DNA from: Amblyornis subalaris
Taxonomy: Eukaryota; Chordata; Aves; Passeriformes; Ptilonorhynchidae
NCBI GenBank assembly: GCA_018881555.1
Contig: JACAXG010000074.1
Location: 1,557,081-1,621,080, forward strand
Direction of reading: 5' to 3'
Length of the DNA stretch: 64,000 nt
Part shown: piece by piece, positions 1 to 12,900 of the stretch
How the letters are laid out: the number at the start of each line of letters is the position of its first letter
How positions within the stretch are numbered: position 1 is the stretch's first letter
Translations under genes and position numbers: made by a program
Notes under the pieces: model-generated
The model's database searches: none
What the model saw: only the letters and a program-made list of their open reading frames with translations
Told to the model about the DNA's origin: nothing

Positions 1-3000
1 TTTTGCACAGGAATAAAGTGGGGTTAGTACAGAGGAGCTTATAAAGGGCATTATATCATCACAAAATTCCTGCAAAGTTCAGGGATATGTTTTCTTCTTC
101 CAGAAGACAAAAAAATCTAAAAAATCTGTTTAATCCTGGCCTTTCTGTATGTTAGGCTCACTTCTCTCTTCTGACACTTCATTATGGCTTTTCTNGGTTT
201 GAATAAAAATCAGTTTCTCTTTTCTGATAGATAAGGTCACTACTACTGGGAGCTACTTTCTGTGTGTAGTATACTTGAGCATTCTGTGTGCTGGAGACTG
301 AAAACTTCCCAAGTGTGGGTGGTCTCTTACTCCTCTTTCTCCCCACTTTACATTATTTAATATCTGTGATCTGGCTGAAAGCAGGTCTGCTTTCTGCCTG
401 CAAGAAATGGCAGAAGTGCTGCTAGGTTGCCAGTAAATTCTTGTGAAGAACCACCAAAGCGAAGGCTGACGGTGCTGCTGTGCAGGTGTCCTGTAGGCAA
501 GTCTTTGCTCCATTCATACAGGAGAGTTTTGGTAGCTGGGAAGAGAACCCAGAATTTCAGGGCCAGAGGTCAGTGCTTTTGTTTCTGGTCATGTACCCTT
601 GTGACTGGTTTGTTGTTCGTCTCTTACCCTGAAAGGAGCAGAAGATTTGTACAGCAACAGCACATATAACACTGTGTTGTAATTCTTGCCCGTGAGGTGG
701 CTGAATTGCAACTGGGTGTTTAACTCATTCCAGAGGTTCCTACTGTTCAGGGATTTCATTCCTGTAATGTTATTGTTCTTGGAANGCAAATTTGTTGCTG
801 GTTTAAGAGTACTTTTCTTGAGGTAATTTCTACATCCTTTCTTCTTNAGAAAAACTCAAAAATCCCATGTGGGTGTGCTGATCTTTTTGTGTAGGACAAT
901 AATACAGATTTCCCCACATGAACAGAAGGAGTAAATGGCAGCAGCAGCAGCATTCTCTGACCTATCAGCAAGAGGTAAATGAAACCTAGAAATAGCTTGC
1001 ACAGCTCATTGACCTGTAGGGAGTAGTCTGTGTGTGTGAGTCTCTGCTGTGTATCCAGTTCTCTGCTGGAAGGTGTGGGTTTGTGATGAGCGGGAGCGTG
1101 GCCGTGCCTGTAGGTACAGCACAGTCAATCTGCAGGACAGGCAGCAGAGCTGTGAGCAACAAAACACCCTGGCAGCGAGATGGAGAACAGGATACTCATC
1201 TGCTTTCTAAAGTGCCACCTTTTGTCTCTCCTGCCCCGTGGAGATTTGGCTTTGTACATAATGTAGGAAGATTTAGAGAAGCAGAGCATGGTCAACTTAG
1301 CAGACANGCAGAGGTAGCTGCTGTATCAGATAAGATCATTGTGGCTGTCATGATGCTGAATGAGCCTTGAAAGCATGGCTGGATCTCTCGTCTTCAGTCC
1401 ATTGTTGTAATTAAGCTTTATTGTGTCAGGTAGCTCAGGCCCAGCCTGATGCTTGGAGCCAACTCCCCCCTCAGGTGTTCATAGCAGTACCTGAGTTTCC
1501 TCCAAGGTGGCTTCTCAGTTACTGTAGGACAGCTGCACATTTGGTTTTAAGCCCAGTTTCTGTGGACACCAGTATCTTCTGAAACCTTTTCTCAAGTCCT
1601 AGGTGGTAATTTTATATTCCTTTTACGTCATTTACCTTGCTGCTCACTGACTTGGGAAGTCCTAGATGTCCCTTTAGCAGCAGTGAAACTTCNCTACAGG
1701 AGAAGATGCTGACAGTGTTCAGCAAGAGCCTCTGGAGCTGTATCATTTTGAAGCTGGCGTTGATGGGATCTAAGCTGGAGCAATACTGACTGCTGTGAAT
1801 ATTCTTCCCACATCATTAGCCTGAGTTATCCTTTGTGAGCCTTCTGCACTACTGCTGTGTATTTTCTGCCTGGTGCTGAACTCTTTGCTCTTCTTCGTGT
1901 GGCAGAACCCAAGGATTACTCAGCACCTGGCAGGACATGGTTATGTAACACTAAGGACAGGAATTAGATAATTTAGTTAGAACAATGTATTTATTTGCCA
2001 GTAATTTGTTTCTTGTCGTGCAGTTTTCCATTTTCCAGGTATTACATATGGCCAACCAGACAGAACCCGTCTGTTCTCTGAGTAATTCCCCTTATTTTTT
2101 CACGAGCAAATAGATATTTCATTTAAACCTTTGCAGCCTCCCTTTGTGGCATCTGCTTATTTATCACTGTCTTTAAGATCCGTTTTCCACTTGGCAATGT
2201 TCATATTTTTGGTCCCCTGGTTACTGCTATTGTAAATTATTATCCAGTAAGATTTATAGCTGTGAGATTTGTACAAATAACCTGTCTCCCCCATTTAATG
2301 GCTTATCACTAAGATACCTTTNTTATTTACTAATGAAACTGTACGGATAATTTTTATATAAATTTTTGCAGGAATGTCACGAAAATTTAGGTCAGACATG
2401 GAACTACGTCAGGCTGTCTGACAGGCTACAAATCTCCCTGCACCATGGGCACAAAGCATATGGGTGGTGAACCCTCTGTAGCTTTACAATGGCTTAACCT
2501 GTTCTTAGACGTTGGAACCCCATCACTGACAGAGTGTAATGTAGCACCATGTAAAATGCTTGGGGGTTCTATTGATTTGTTACCTCATTTCAATTCACAA
2601 GGAAAAATTTGATTTAATTTCATTTCCGTATAACAGGGCCACGTGGAGAAGGCTGTAAATACATATTTTTAATTGCAATAGCATTTTTAAAAACTTTCAG
2701 GTTAATTTTGCTGCTTGTCTTAAATTAAATTTAGCAACTTTTGAAATAGAGTTTTAAAATCTTTAGGTACCCTTTTACATGATGTTATTTCTTAAAAANA
2801 AATGGTTAGACCATGACATGTAGATTTTTTCAGGTAGTGCTCTATGTTGGTTTTTTGGTTCTATGTTTTAAGGTTTAGCAGCTATTTGCCTTTGAGAANG
2901 GTTAGTAAAATTAATGACACTTTNAACTCTCTCATATTGGTTTGATTTGTACTCAGTTTTTAGAAACATATTAATTGTCATAGTATTTCAGTAAGTAAAT

Positions 3001-3493
3001 GCAAACAGACTCTGTTTTACTGATGGAGATGCTCCTCTCAGCCACAACAAGAAAACCAGTGNCAGCAGAATCAGGTCCTTTTCCTGNTCTTGAGGNTGAA
3101 TCATTAAGGGATGGGTCACAAGTTGTCCTCTTGACTTGTTTNGTGCTTCCCATGTCTGCATTCAAGCAAGATAGGTCACTGTTTANTCAATTTATAGGTC
3201 AATTTTTACATTTATTTTGAATGGAGGTGAAGAAAAAGAGCTTTGAAGGAGAGGGTGGGTGTTTGTTTTTCAAAATGCTGACATTTGTGAGTGAGCTGAG
3301 GAANGGTAGCTCAGTGTGACGGGATCTTCTGAAAGACTTCTCTCTGTAACATTGCCACGCAAAAATGATGGGGCTGGGTTGTTACGGCAATTATTTTGTT
3401 TTTTTGATGGTTTTCCCCAAATTAAATCGTAACTGTTTCCTCAAAGCATCGTTTTATGCGTAAAATTAATAAGTAAATTTTATGGCGTTTCAG
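1..3493 (+). other. NCKAP5: Intron of NCKAP5 (3' part), upstream of exon A
   Basis: This is non-coding sequence before the first recognised exon. It is AT-rich, with many stop codons in all frames and only short chance open frames. I saw no piece of the more N-terminal NCKAP5 coiled coil here, so the preceding exon should lie upstream of the window. The intron ends at TTTCAG (3488-3493). That acceptor has a weak polypyrimidine tract, because the bases just before it are ATGGCG. I recognised no repeat family in this stretch. Confidence 0.7.
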
Positions 3494-3627
3494 CGTGAGA
3501 AGCTGATACATGAGTTGGAGGAAGAAAGACATTTGAGACTTGAGAGTGAGAAAAGATTACGGGAGGTGACCCTGGAGTCGGAGCGGAGCAGAGCGCAGAT
3601 GCGGGGCCTGCAGGAACAGTTTTCCAG
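3494..3627 (+). CDS. NCKAP5: NCKAP5 internal coding exon A (N-terminal coiled coil)
   Basis: This 134-base exon is bounded by an acceptor TTTCAG and a donor AG|GTATGT. Read from the first base it gives 44 codons plus two bases (intron phase 2 at its 3' end), with no stop. The peptide begins REKLIHELEEERHLRLESEK and continues with KRLREVTLESER and QMRGLQEQFS. It is highly charged, with leucines in heptad spacing, as expected of a coiled coil. I recognise it as part of the N-terminal coiled coil of Nck-associated protein 5, a large, mostly disordered protein found through binding to the SH3 adaptor NCK. Its paralogue NCKAP5L (Cep169) is a centrosome and microtubule plus-end protein, but the role of NCKAP5 itself is poorly defined. 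The acceptor is weak in pyrimidines. The terminal AG joins the first A of exon B to make AGA (Arg), which supports the join. Paralogue NCKAP5L is the only real alternative. Confidence 0.9.
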
Positions 3628-5256
3628 GTATGTTGCTTGAGTACACCTTCTTCAAAATATGGGAAGAACATACTGAGCTGCAGAAACATTGTTCAGACCT
3701 GTTGATAACTTGANTGGATCTAATCCAAGGCAACAACTGCTCTCCCTCTGAAATTCTGTAAATGTCACAGGCTCTTGGCTAAATGATTGTTAGAATCCTT
3801 AAAAGGCTTATGCCATTGTTCCATGGAATAAGGAAAATTTTAATTTCAACAAATTTTGTGTTTGTTAGAATTCCCAATAATTTTCTAAGTGTAGGTCTTC
3901 ACTTCTCAGGAAGTACATGCCACTGATAAGTCAGTTTGTGGCTGTTTGTTTCTGTTAACCAGCGATGGGTTTGNTCAATCTGAATAAAGAGAGAGAAGAA
4001 TAAAGGGAAGCCTTTTAGCAGCTGGGTGCTCATCCTGCTTGGACATGCTTCAGATCTCTTCCTGCATTGCCTGAGCCAGAGCTTTGGGCTAGAACAGCTC
4101 CACTTACGAGAGAACCAGCTTAGAACAGGGATTTAACACAAACCATTCACATGGTAATAGTAAGGATTTGAGTAATTTATTGTTTTCGTGATGCATGATG
4201 AGATCTTGTACATGAAACAGATTTTTTTTATTGTTTTCTTCACATNAACAGAAACAAAACAATCCAGAAAATCAAAAGAGACAATGGAGTTTTATGTTCT
4301 ATTTTCCATCAAGACTGAATATTAACTCATTCCTTTGCACCACTGAATTGTCGAAAAGTTCAAGTTCAGTTTAATAAGGTGAAAAAATCTTGGGGGGTGA
4401 TTTTTTCATTGGTTATGTTTGTAGGACTTTTCGGGTTTTCTGCTTTGGGTATTTTCTGTGTTTTTTTTTTTTCTCAGTGTTTGCCATGCTGCTCCTCTGA
4501 TTTGAATCTGGGTTCCTAGGCAACACTGCAAAAACCATTGATAGCAATAATAAAATTTGTTCTCCTGTGTTGTTTTGTGTTTGGAAAATTTGCATTAATT
4601 CTCTTCAGAATTCAACAAAACTATTTAAAAAACCATGAAGTGTTCAGTTAAGTCTGAAATTCTCCAATAAAAATGCTAAGGATATTTCTTTTTTAGTTTT
4701 CTGTTGTTCCTCTTCATTGATCCTTGGTTTCAATTTTAGTTATTCTGATGAGACTCCTGGAGTAATATACACAAAATAAATCCACCCCATGAGTATTCCT
4801 GGTTAGAATATTTTGCTGTATTGTTCATTAATCTTTGTTTAAGGAAGAATTTCCCAAGGTCCTGATTTTAGTCGTATTGTTACAATAGCTAGGAACATTT
4901 GAAATTAACTTTGAATATGATGGAGCCATGGTTTAGAAAAGAAAGGGTGAGGGGGAGCCAGTCTCTAGAGTGATGCTCCCAGTACCTTCATAAAATTTTA
5001 ACTGTTGTGTATTCAGATCTTTTCGGGATAGCTCTTCATTATTCCTGTGGAACTGCTGTAGTCTGATTCATTTCTACCGTGTTTCTGAGAAGAATAACTA
5101 TTTTATTAGTTAGGATCCCTGAAGTCCACTATCTTCAAATTAATCCATTCTTTTTCTGCCGTTGCCATTTGCAGTCGAGCTTGCTCGGATCTATCAAGAA
5201 GCAGAGGGATGCAAGTCCTTTGAATTAAAGTTGTTTGTCTCTTTATGTCTGTCCNT

Positions 5257-5291
5257 CTGATTTAGATAAAGGTGAATGCCATCTAAATCAG
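5257..5291. repeat. Perfect inverted repeat, 11-bp arms
   Basis: CTGATTTAGAT (5257-5267) is followed after 13 bases by its exact reverse complement ATCTAAATCAG (5281-5291). Pairing does not extend outward, so it is too short for a typical microRNA precursor. The surrounding 5150-5300 is of high complexity. No repeat family is recognised. Confidence 0.85.
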
Positions 5292-7579
5292 CATTATGTT
5301 CTTTTTTAAGGCTGTCTGCAAGTTGGCTAAACTGTTTGAAGGCAAACTTAAATATCACTTTTCATTAATGGCAGCTTGGCTGGCCCTGTTATTACCAGTG
5401 AGGAAAACTCCTGTTGGCCTCATCAGGCTGTGGTTTTATTTTAGTGTAGGCCAGATGCTAGGAAGAGAACGTGTCACTTAAATATTTTGTTTTATTTTGA
5501 AACATTATGTTTGTTATGATGAATATTAAAGGTTATTTTTGCTGATGTTTAGTAGAATATTAAGATATTTGCTTACACAAACAGACTTTCTCTCTACACT
5601 AAACGAGTGTATTTTTTCCTACCCTGCTTGAACAAATAATGAAACTGGAAACTGGNTGATCTTGTGCTGCTTGGAGATTANGTATTGTTTGAAGGATTTG
5701 CAATTTGTTTTTCTCAATTTAAGCACAATTAAACAGGACAAGATGGGAGGAAATGTTAAAATCAAGTGAATTGGAAGCACTTTGGAAGAAGATGACTAGA
5801 GAATAATACTTTGGGCTCAAACATTCTGTATTTTAGATGTAGATAGACTAATGTAAGAACATATAGCATAAGTCTTTTAAATATGTGTAATTCCTGAATT
5901 GAGTGGATTTACATAGACATTTCTACATATATTTCTTTACATTTCAAACGATTTTCTTTGCGTGATTGAAAGAATGAAATATAGTAGTTGGTGGTAATCT
6001 GTAAATTGACCTTTTTAATCAGGAGGGCAAAGCTGCNTATTCCTAAATGAAATTGTGTGAAAACTTTAATCTGTCATGTAAGCATAGAGTTTGAGATTGA
6101 GAACTTCAGAAGGTGAAGGGTTTTCTTATTGATTGGCATTTCTGTTCTTACCAAGTAAGCAATATTTCAGGTGAGTAGTCTGAAATAAATCGAAGTTCTC
6201 TTTCTTAACATCTGTATAAATCTGCCAGAGCCTGAAAGTGACACAGTGGTTAGTTTGATAAATATGTGATAGCTGCTGAAAGAGCTTTTAAAACCAAGTT
6301 TATTTTCCAAAATTTTACAATGGTGTATCCATGTAGTTTTAAATTTGCTTTATAATTTTATTGGAGGTGAATACGTTTAAGATGTGGAGAAACCCTTTAG
6401 CAAAACTGGTGTTATGGCTGTTGCTTCTTTATTCATCTCTGGATAAATTAGGTTAATTCTTTTTGGTATGTTTTTCGTTTGTTTATTTTTGAGTGGGTTT
6501 TTTTGCTCACTCAAAGTTTAACAATAGTTTTTCCTTGAACTTCTTACATCTTGGACATGATAAAGGAAATACCCTGTGTCTCATGTACCTCCTTGTTTTT
6601 GGTTTCAGCTGTGCTTTTCCCACTTTCAGCATTTTCCTACAACAGTAGGAACAGAAATGCAACAACTCTGCCCGCAGCAGTAGATGTGATTTATTGTATC
6701 ATTCTGAAAAGCACACTAATAGACACCATATAAATTGATTGCATTTCCCTGCTGTACATCAGTAAGCAATAGAACCTGTTGTCTGTTGAGTGCATACAGT
6801 TCAGGTGACTCTAAACTGGGATTAAATGTTAAAGCAGTATAAAAGGTAGCTTTACTTAAGTTACTTTGATTACTNTTTTGGTCTGAATGAAACAAGTGTT
6901 CAATAAACACTGTTATAAAGTATATCTGTAAACAGTAATTGAAGAGGCCGTTATCAAATCTTAAAATCCCTTTGGGTAAATTTCACAAACTCTTTCAGTT
7001 AAGGTTGTGTTGTTCATTGGTGTCTGCGACTGGAAAACTGCCTCAGGCTTTTACGAATAGATGTTATTGGAAAAGCAGGAAGTGATCCTTGTCTGATCTG
7101 CCAGGGTCCTGTGAATGGGGTGAGTGCAATTCTCATTAGACTGTGTTTCAGTATTGCAGTGTTCCCCTCACATTAATATTGACCATAGGGTTAAGGCTGT
7201 TGCTTCTGACAGGGGGAAAAATGGCTGCTACAACACTTGGCATAAACTGTTGGNTTAGGCACATCCTTCGTGGGTTTTTCCAATTATCGTTACTTCCCCT
7301 TGCTCCATTCTGTCTTGTCAGGAGGTGAGTGGGAATGATAACTGTTTTCCTAGCAGCTGAGATTTTTTGAATTGCATCAGCACATTGATGTTGAGTCATC
7401 ACATTGTAATTTCTAAGGTCTTCTTAATCTAGAGGTCACACCTGCTTTCACTTCCGTGGCCTTACTGCCNTGACTGGTAATCCACATACAACAAAGACCA
7501 TATCTGGGAAGTATAATCCAGTAGCACACCTCAGTAGGCCCTGTGGTTGGTCACTTTGTCTAATGTCAACCATTAATAA

Positions 7580-7612
7580 CATTTTAATCTCCTTTCTGGG
7601 GAGATTAAAATG
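7580..7612. repeat. Perfect hairpin, 13-bp arms
   Basis: CATTTTAATCTCC (7580-7592) and GGAGATTAAAATG (7600-7612) are exact reverse complements around a 7-base loop, TTTCTGG. Pairing stops at both outer edges. It is a strong DNA or RNA stem but short. It does not look like a transcription terminator in this eukaryotic intron. Confidence 0.9.
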
Positions 7613-8043
7613 CGCTNGTGGCAGCTATTGATGGTATTCCTTTGATTTTGTCATAGCAGGGATGAGTAAAATACTATGTGGGAGTTCACGCCTTTTCTCA
7701 GAGGGAGATTACAGAGGAAGTTGTCTGAAATCCTCCTCTTTTGTGTAGTTCTGCAGTAACCTCCTATCACTCTCCCTGAGTGGTCTGTGTGTAGGGTTAT
7801 TGGAGGAGGCAGGTTGGCCCAGAGATAGAGTTTGCATCAAAGGCTGACNTTGTCATCCTGCCCTGTAGGTTTAGATACCACTGGATTTTATAAGATGATA
7901 CTGTATGAAATGTCTCAAGGAAAACTACTGAATAAGGATAACACGCCACTTGCTGTAAGTTTTCCATGTCTGGTGTGTGTCTCTCTCCTGTACCCCTGCT
8001 CCTGCTTTGCTGCTGACTGCAAGATGANCACTGCCAAACACGG

Positions 8044-8430
8044 TGTGGGAGGTTGACCTTGATGGCTGCCACGTGTCCACCCAGCCATTCTCACTCTCTG
8101 TCCTCAAGAGGACTGGGAGAGAAAAGAATAAGAAAAAAGCCCCTGTGNATTAAGACCAGGGAGATCACTCACCAGTTACCTTCAAGGGAAAAGTAGNTTC
8201 GANTTGGGGAAGATTAATTTAATTCATTGCNAATTAAATATAGTGGATAGTGAAAACCAGTGGCAAAACCAGTAACACTTCTTCCCAGGCTCAACTNCAT
8301 TCCTTCACNCCTGACTCTTGCANGTCCTCCCCTGAGCAGCTTGGTNGGTGTCAGGGCTGTGGGGGGAGCTGCTGGACTTGCTGAGCCTCAGGACGTGGTG
8401 TGAATNCTGCTTTTCTGGGGCTCTGACCTA
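8044..8430 (-). mobile_element. Avian endogenous retrovirus LTR fragment (solo LTR remnant)
   Basis: The stretch contains phrases I recognise from an avian LTR family. These are a GGTTGACCTTG-like edge, CACCCAGCC followed by a CTCACTCTCTG segment, GGGAGATCACTCACCAGTTACC near 8159-8180, and TTGGGGAAGATTAATTTAAT near 8204. On the minus strand the last motif corresponds to the LTR polyadenylation region. The LTR sense strand would begin with TG and end in a CCACA-like edge near 8044. Sequence beyond about 8430 no longer resembles the family, so the 5' part of the LTR seems truncated or decayed. There is a cluster of undetermined bases inside. No gag, pol or env coding sequence accompanies it. 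The family name is not assigned, and the boundaries are approximate. Confidence 0.75.
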
Positions 8431-9869
8431 CTGCTTAGGATATTGATCTTGTCTTTTGATTAGAATTGACAGAGTTAAAGAATGAAGTTTCTCCGGTGGG
8501 GTGAGTATATTAGTATTTTTATTTATGTGCATGTACAACACTTAGGGACATATTTCATCTATAATAGTTACTCAGAACTGTCAAGCACAAACACCTAAGT
8601 AAGATCAAGGAGCTTTTGTGTGAATAGTTTTCATCACAGAAAATAAAGGAATAGCTTTACTAAACCCGTGAAATTAAGTCCAAAGAGGAGATGCCCCAAC
8701 TTGTATAGGGAGTTNGATCCCACTCAGTTTCTGGGCTACTTTGAACTAAATATGCTGGTTTCCTGTTGTTTGACCAACAGCAATTGAAAAAGAAATTTTC
8801 TAATTTTTGATACCAGGCTTAATTTTTTCCACTCTTCACTTCTGTGTATGAATATGGTGGTTTTGGAAGTACATACACATGAGAAATACCTTCAGAGAAN
8901 GTGTTCAAAAACTAAANTCTCATTCTCACGTTAGAAACCATCAGGTTGAAATAATACTTNCATACAGAAGCTGAGAAAGAACAAAAGCAGTGAGCTGAGA
9001 GTGACTGCAGAGGACTCAAGTTAAGCTAAGAACGAGCAAGATGAAGGCCAGCAAAGAACAGGTGTTACCTTAGGACCTGTCATGGATGACTCTGGTAAAA
9101 TAAAAGGCTATTTTTAAAGGCATCAGTCTGGTTTGAGCTATAGGATTGTCTAGCAGAGTTGGTGGTCTTTCCTTCTCTCAGTCAGACACATGCTGCTCAC
9201 ACTGAGACTGATTTCTTCAGTGAGCATTTCCCTTGGAGAGTCAAAAAGACACACACATTTTGAATCAATATGTATAAGACTGATCCTCTGATGTCATGAN
9301 TAGCTTTAAGTTGCTACCCAACTAACATGGATTTATCCCATTTGACTTTACTGATCGTTTCAGACTTGTGGTTCCTTTGGTCACAGGATTGGAAACCCAT
9401 GCTTGATATGCAATTTGCAGATTATAGACTGTTCCTCATTACTAATGGATCAGAGAGAAACGGGGGTTTATGATCACAGGTTGTTTTCCTGTTAGATGCT
9501 TGAGGTGGCTTGTATTAGCAATTTTTCTGTACTATAAAACTTGTGTTGTAAACTGTAAATGTATCNTTAATGGGCAGTGGTGTGTATTCAGATTGACGGT
9601 GGTAGGTGCAGAGCAAATTAAACCGTGAGGGAATACTGTGATTAAAAAACCGACATAAAATCANATGATCGTCATAGTTATTCCTCTCTGTTATGAACAT
9701 GATTGGAACTTTCAAAGGTTCATTGGTTGACTGAGTCTAAGTTTTACCTTTACGGTTTTACATCAAAGTAAACCAGGGAGCCTACACTCCCATTTTAATT
9801 GCAAGCAGATAAAATCTGATCCTGAAAAGTGCTCATCCTTTTTAAGATGCTCATGTGACTTCTGTGCAT

Positions 9870-9990
9870 CCGATCTAGTCAGTGGCATCCCTGTCCATGG
9901 CAGTGGAGTTAGAAGTAGATGATTTCATTTCTAAGGTCTTTTCCAACACAAACCATTCCAAACAAAGCCATTTTATGATTCTGTGATTCA
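9870..9990 (+). mobile_element. CR1-type LINE 3' end (5'-truncated)
   Basis: This matches the 3' tail of avian CR1 elements: GGCATCCCTGTCCATGGCAG, then TAGATGAT, then AAGGTCTTTTCCAACACAAA and a terminal TTATGATTCTGTGATTC microsatellite-like end. Only the last 120 bases or so remain, which is normal because CR1 copies are usually truncated at the 5' end. The mismatches suggest an old, inactive copy. The orientation is set by the 3'-terminal ATTCTATGA-type repeat. No protein is encoded. Confidence 0.85.
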
Positions 9991-12900
9991 CCTCTCGTTA
10001 AGGGCAGAAGGAAAGTTTAAAGTACCTTGGGGAAATTTAGTGCCCTAAATAGTAGAGAGGTACAGATTTGTGGAAAAGAGAAGATCATGAAATCCTGACT
10101 GCTGTCCCTCTGAGTAGAATAATAGAGGAATACTTTGTTTTGTCTAGATTTAAAGCAGAGTTTTTTGGTTTTTGTATGAATACGAGGTAGGNAAGTGAAA
10201 AGGCCTTTCTCAAAAGTACTCTAAAGAAAATGGTACAAGCAACAGTATAAGAAAACAGGCACGAAGATGTCCCTGTCTTGATACCACCTGTTGTACCCAA
10301 AGGTGGGCCCTATAGATTGGTACTTTTGCTCTCCTTAGTGAGAAGCATTTGTAGAATCACATCTTTACTCACAGTTTGCATAGCTGGCTTTCTAATGGTG
10401 GTGTGGAAGTAAAGAGCTGGTCTTTGAATGTGACCAACACATAATTTGCAAATATAATCCGTTTTTTATCCCGCTCTGCATAACCTTTTAAGCATCTACA
10501 CTAACTAATGAAAATAGAACTATTTGTCTGCCTGACTTGAGCTGGTAATGCATTTTTTCAACGTAGTAGCAATTCGTAGTCTGCATAGATTGGATTGTTT
10601 CACAGGAGAATTATTATGGTAATTTCAATTTTATCTTAGAACTTGTANTTATTCTACAGTATTGTTCTAATGTAACAGGCCATGCAGCAGTTCATTTGTT
10701 TGTCAGTGCTCAAAATTCGACAGGGCAACTTAAAAATTTAGTTTTAATCTTATTCTTTTACCAAAATGTTTTGGGTGTGTGTTTTCCTCTATGCACACAT
10801 TTCAAATATGATTATTAAAGGTTGCAGTGAGTATAGTTACAGCTGAAAAGCTATTACAGTAGATACAAACTTTTGTGGAGTTTTGCTTATCAGGGTGAAG
10901 GATAAACATTAAGAGAATAAGATGGGATTTTCCTTCTACTGGCTTATAGACCTAGTTCTTCTAATTATTCATCCCTTATTCTGATACTACATTTTGATAG
11001 ATGCTCTACAGGTGCATCCTCAGGGATTTATTTCCTGAAGGCATAAAAATTTTGTTTTAGCTGCATTGGTCATTTTCTTNATATATGTCATGCAGGGGAG
11101 AAAATGGGGTTTAAAAACAAAAAGATGCTTGGTTTTAGTTCATTAGTAAGGTAGGGTCTTTCTTCTGATTCTCACTGAATTTAGATTTAGACTTAGCAGA
11201 GGGAATGTCCCTTGGAAAGGAACAGGCATTTCCCTTCCTAAGGATGAAACATTGAGTGACAAATGGAACAGTTTTAAGTCATCTGACATGATTCAAAATA
11301 TTCAAATAAATAAGGAAACTTGGTGGACCAGATCCTCACCAGCTCCTGAAAGGTGCCAGGTAACTGCACTAAAAATGCAACAATAAGAGTCAGGTATTCT
11401 CTGGTTTATGGCAGGAAGTGACCTCAGTAATTACTGTGGGCTTTGCCTCCAAGGGGTTTATTACTTACAATCTTGATTTTTTTTGCAGTGCCATTAATCA
11501 TGCTGAACTTATATGACTAATATTGTTATAATTCCTAACTCCACAGGGATTCTGTTATGATTTAGTAACAATTACTGTCTATTTCAGATAGCTTTTATTG
11601 TAGAGCATTGCCAAAAATCATAGTGTGATTATCTTTGGTCGTAATGTGTGCTTCAGTTTGCAGATACTGTAAGCAAATGTAGATTGATTTGAATGATTGT
11701 TTCAGTTTAATGTGGTTTTAATTTCATGTGTAGAGCCTGCCCCATAATCTCAAATTTTATGAATCAGGCAGTACTACCCTTCAGTCAAAGCGTGTATTAA
11801 ATAGCATTAATTAAATATGTATTTCAGAAAACATCCATCTTCTGAGCGTGCAGTATAATAACTACAGATAGGTTATCCTGAAAACATTGTCCAAAGGATG
11901 TCAGTAGAATATTGTACTGCATGAAACAACGAGCTCCTCTTGTGACAACCAGATAATTAAGAATACGCTGCAAAAGGATGCAGAGAAATTACAAATCCTG
12001 TTCAGAACAAGTCACATCAGATCACTGAGTATTTTTAGTTTACATTTTACNCTGGAGAAGATTTTTTCGTTTGCATCATTCTGNTTCATGGTAACTGAAT
12101 CCCAGTTCAACTGCTTTCTAGAAGGATAAGGGATTTTACTCTTCTTGCTTTTCACCACCATTCCAGACAGGAAGGAAGAAGTGGCATGCCAAGGGGGAGC
12201 TGCATTTGTCATGAGAAAAGTGGTTAGGAGGAGATGTGAGAGGATGGGGCTTAACACTGCAAGGGAACAGAGATTTCTGTAGTCTTGGCACAGGAAGTTG
12301 TGCTGCATTTTAGAACTTGATATACCTTTTTCTGCAAGTGTTTTTAATCCTCATTTTTTCTTCTTCTATATTTGTGGGATTTAATTGTCCATTTTTCCAT
12401 GCCAGTACATAGCAGAGAAAGCACATCCTGCTGTACATCGTGCCTAAACTGGAAAGCCAAGCCAATTGTGTGTCTTGAACTGAGTTTTCATTCTCTAGGA
12501 ATACAGATTAGATTATTAAATTGTTGTACCCTTATCAGTGTTTGCAAGCTGCAGTCTATTAATTGAATGAATGTGGCATGGGTTGAGACACTGTCTCACC
12601 TGATCAGAAGGTAACATTTCTCTGTCTTTAGCTGTAGGTTTCATCTTTCATCCTAAAGCCTTTTTGCAGGCACTTAGTTCATTGTGGTTTTATTGCTGTG
12701 TTCTGTTTGTCTTCAGCTGGCAGATTCCTTCCAGCTTGTATCTATTAACCATGAGAAAGCTGATCCCTTATAGGTTATGTACAGGTGATGAGCAATTAGC
12801 AATAAGCCTTTGTGTATATTACTTTTTACTGGAAAAATCAGTAAGAAAACAGAAAATTCTGACCACCTCTACTACTTTCTGAAAGGCAGGTAGGGCAGAG

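Noticed and set aside
3300..3360. tRNA-like GGTAGCTCAGTGTG segment
   Set aside because: It resembles a tRNA A box, but there is no B box (GGTTCGA-type) and no cloverleaf arms at the right spacing.
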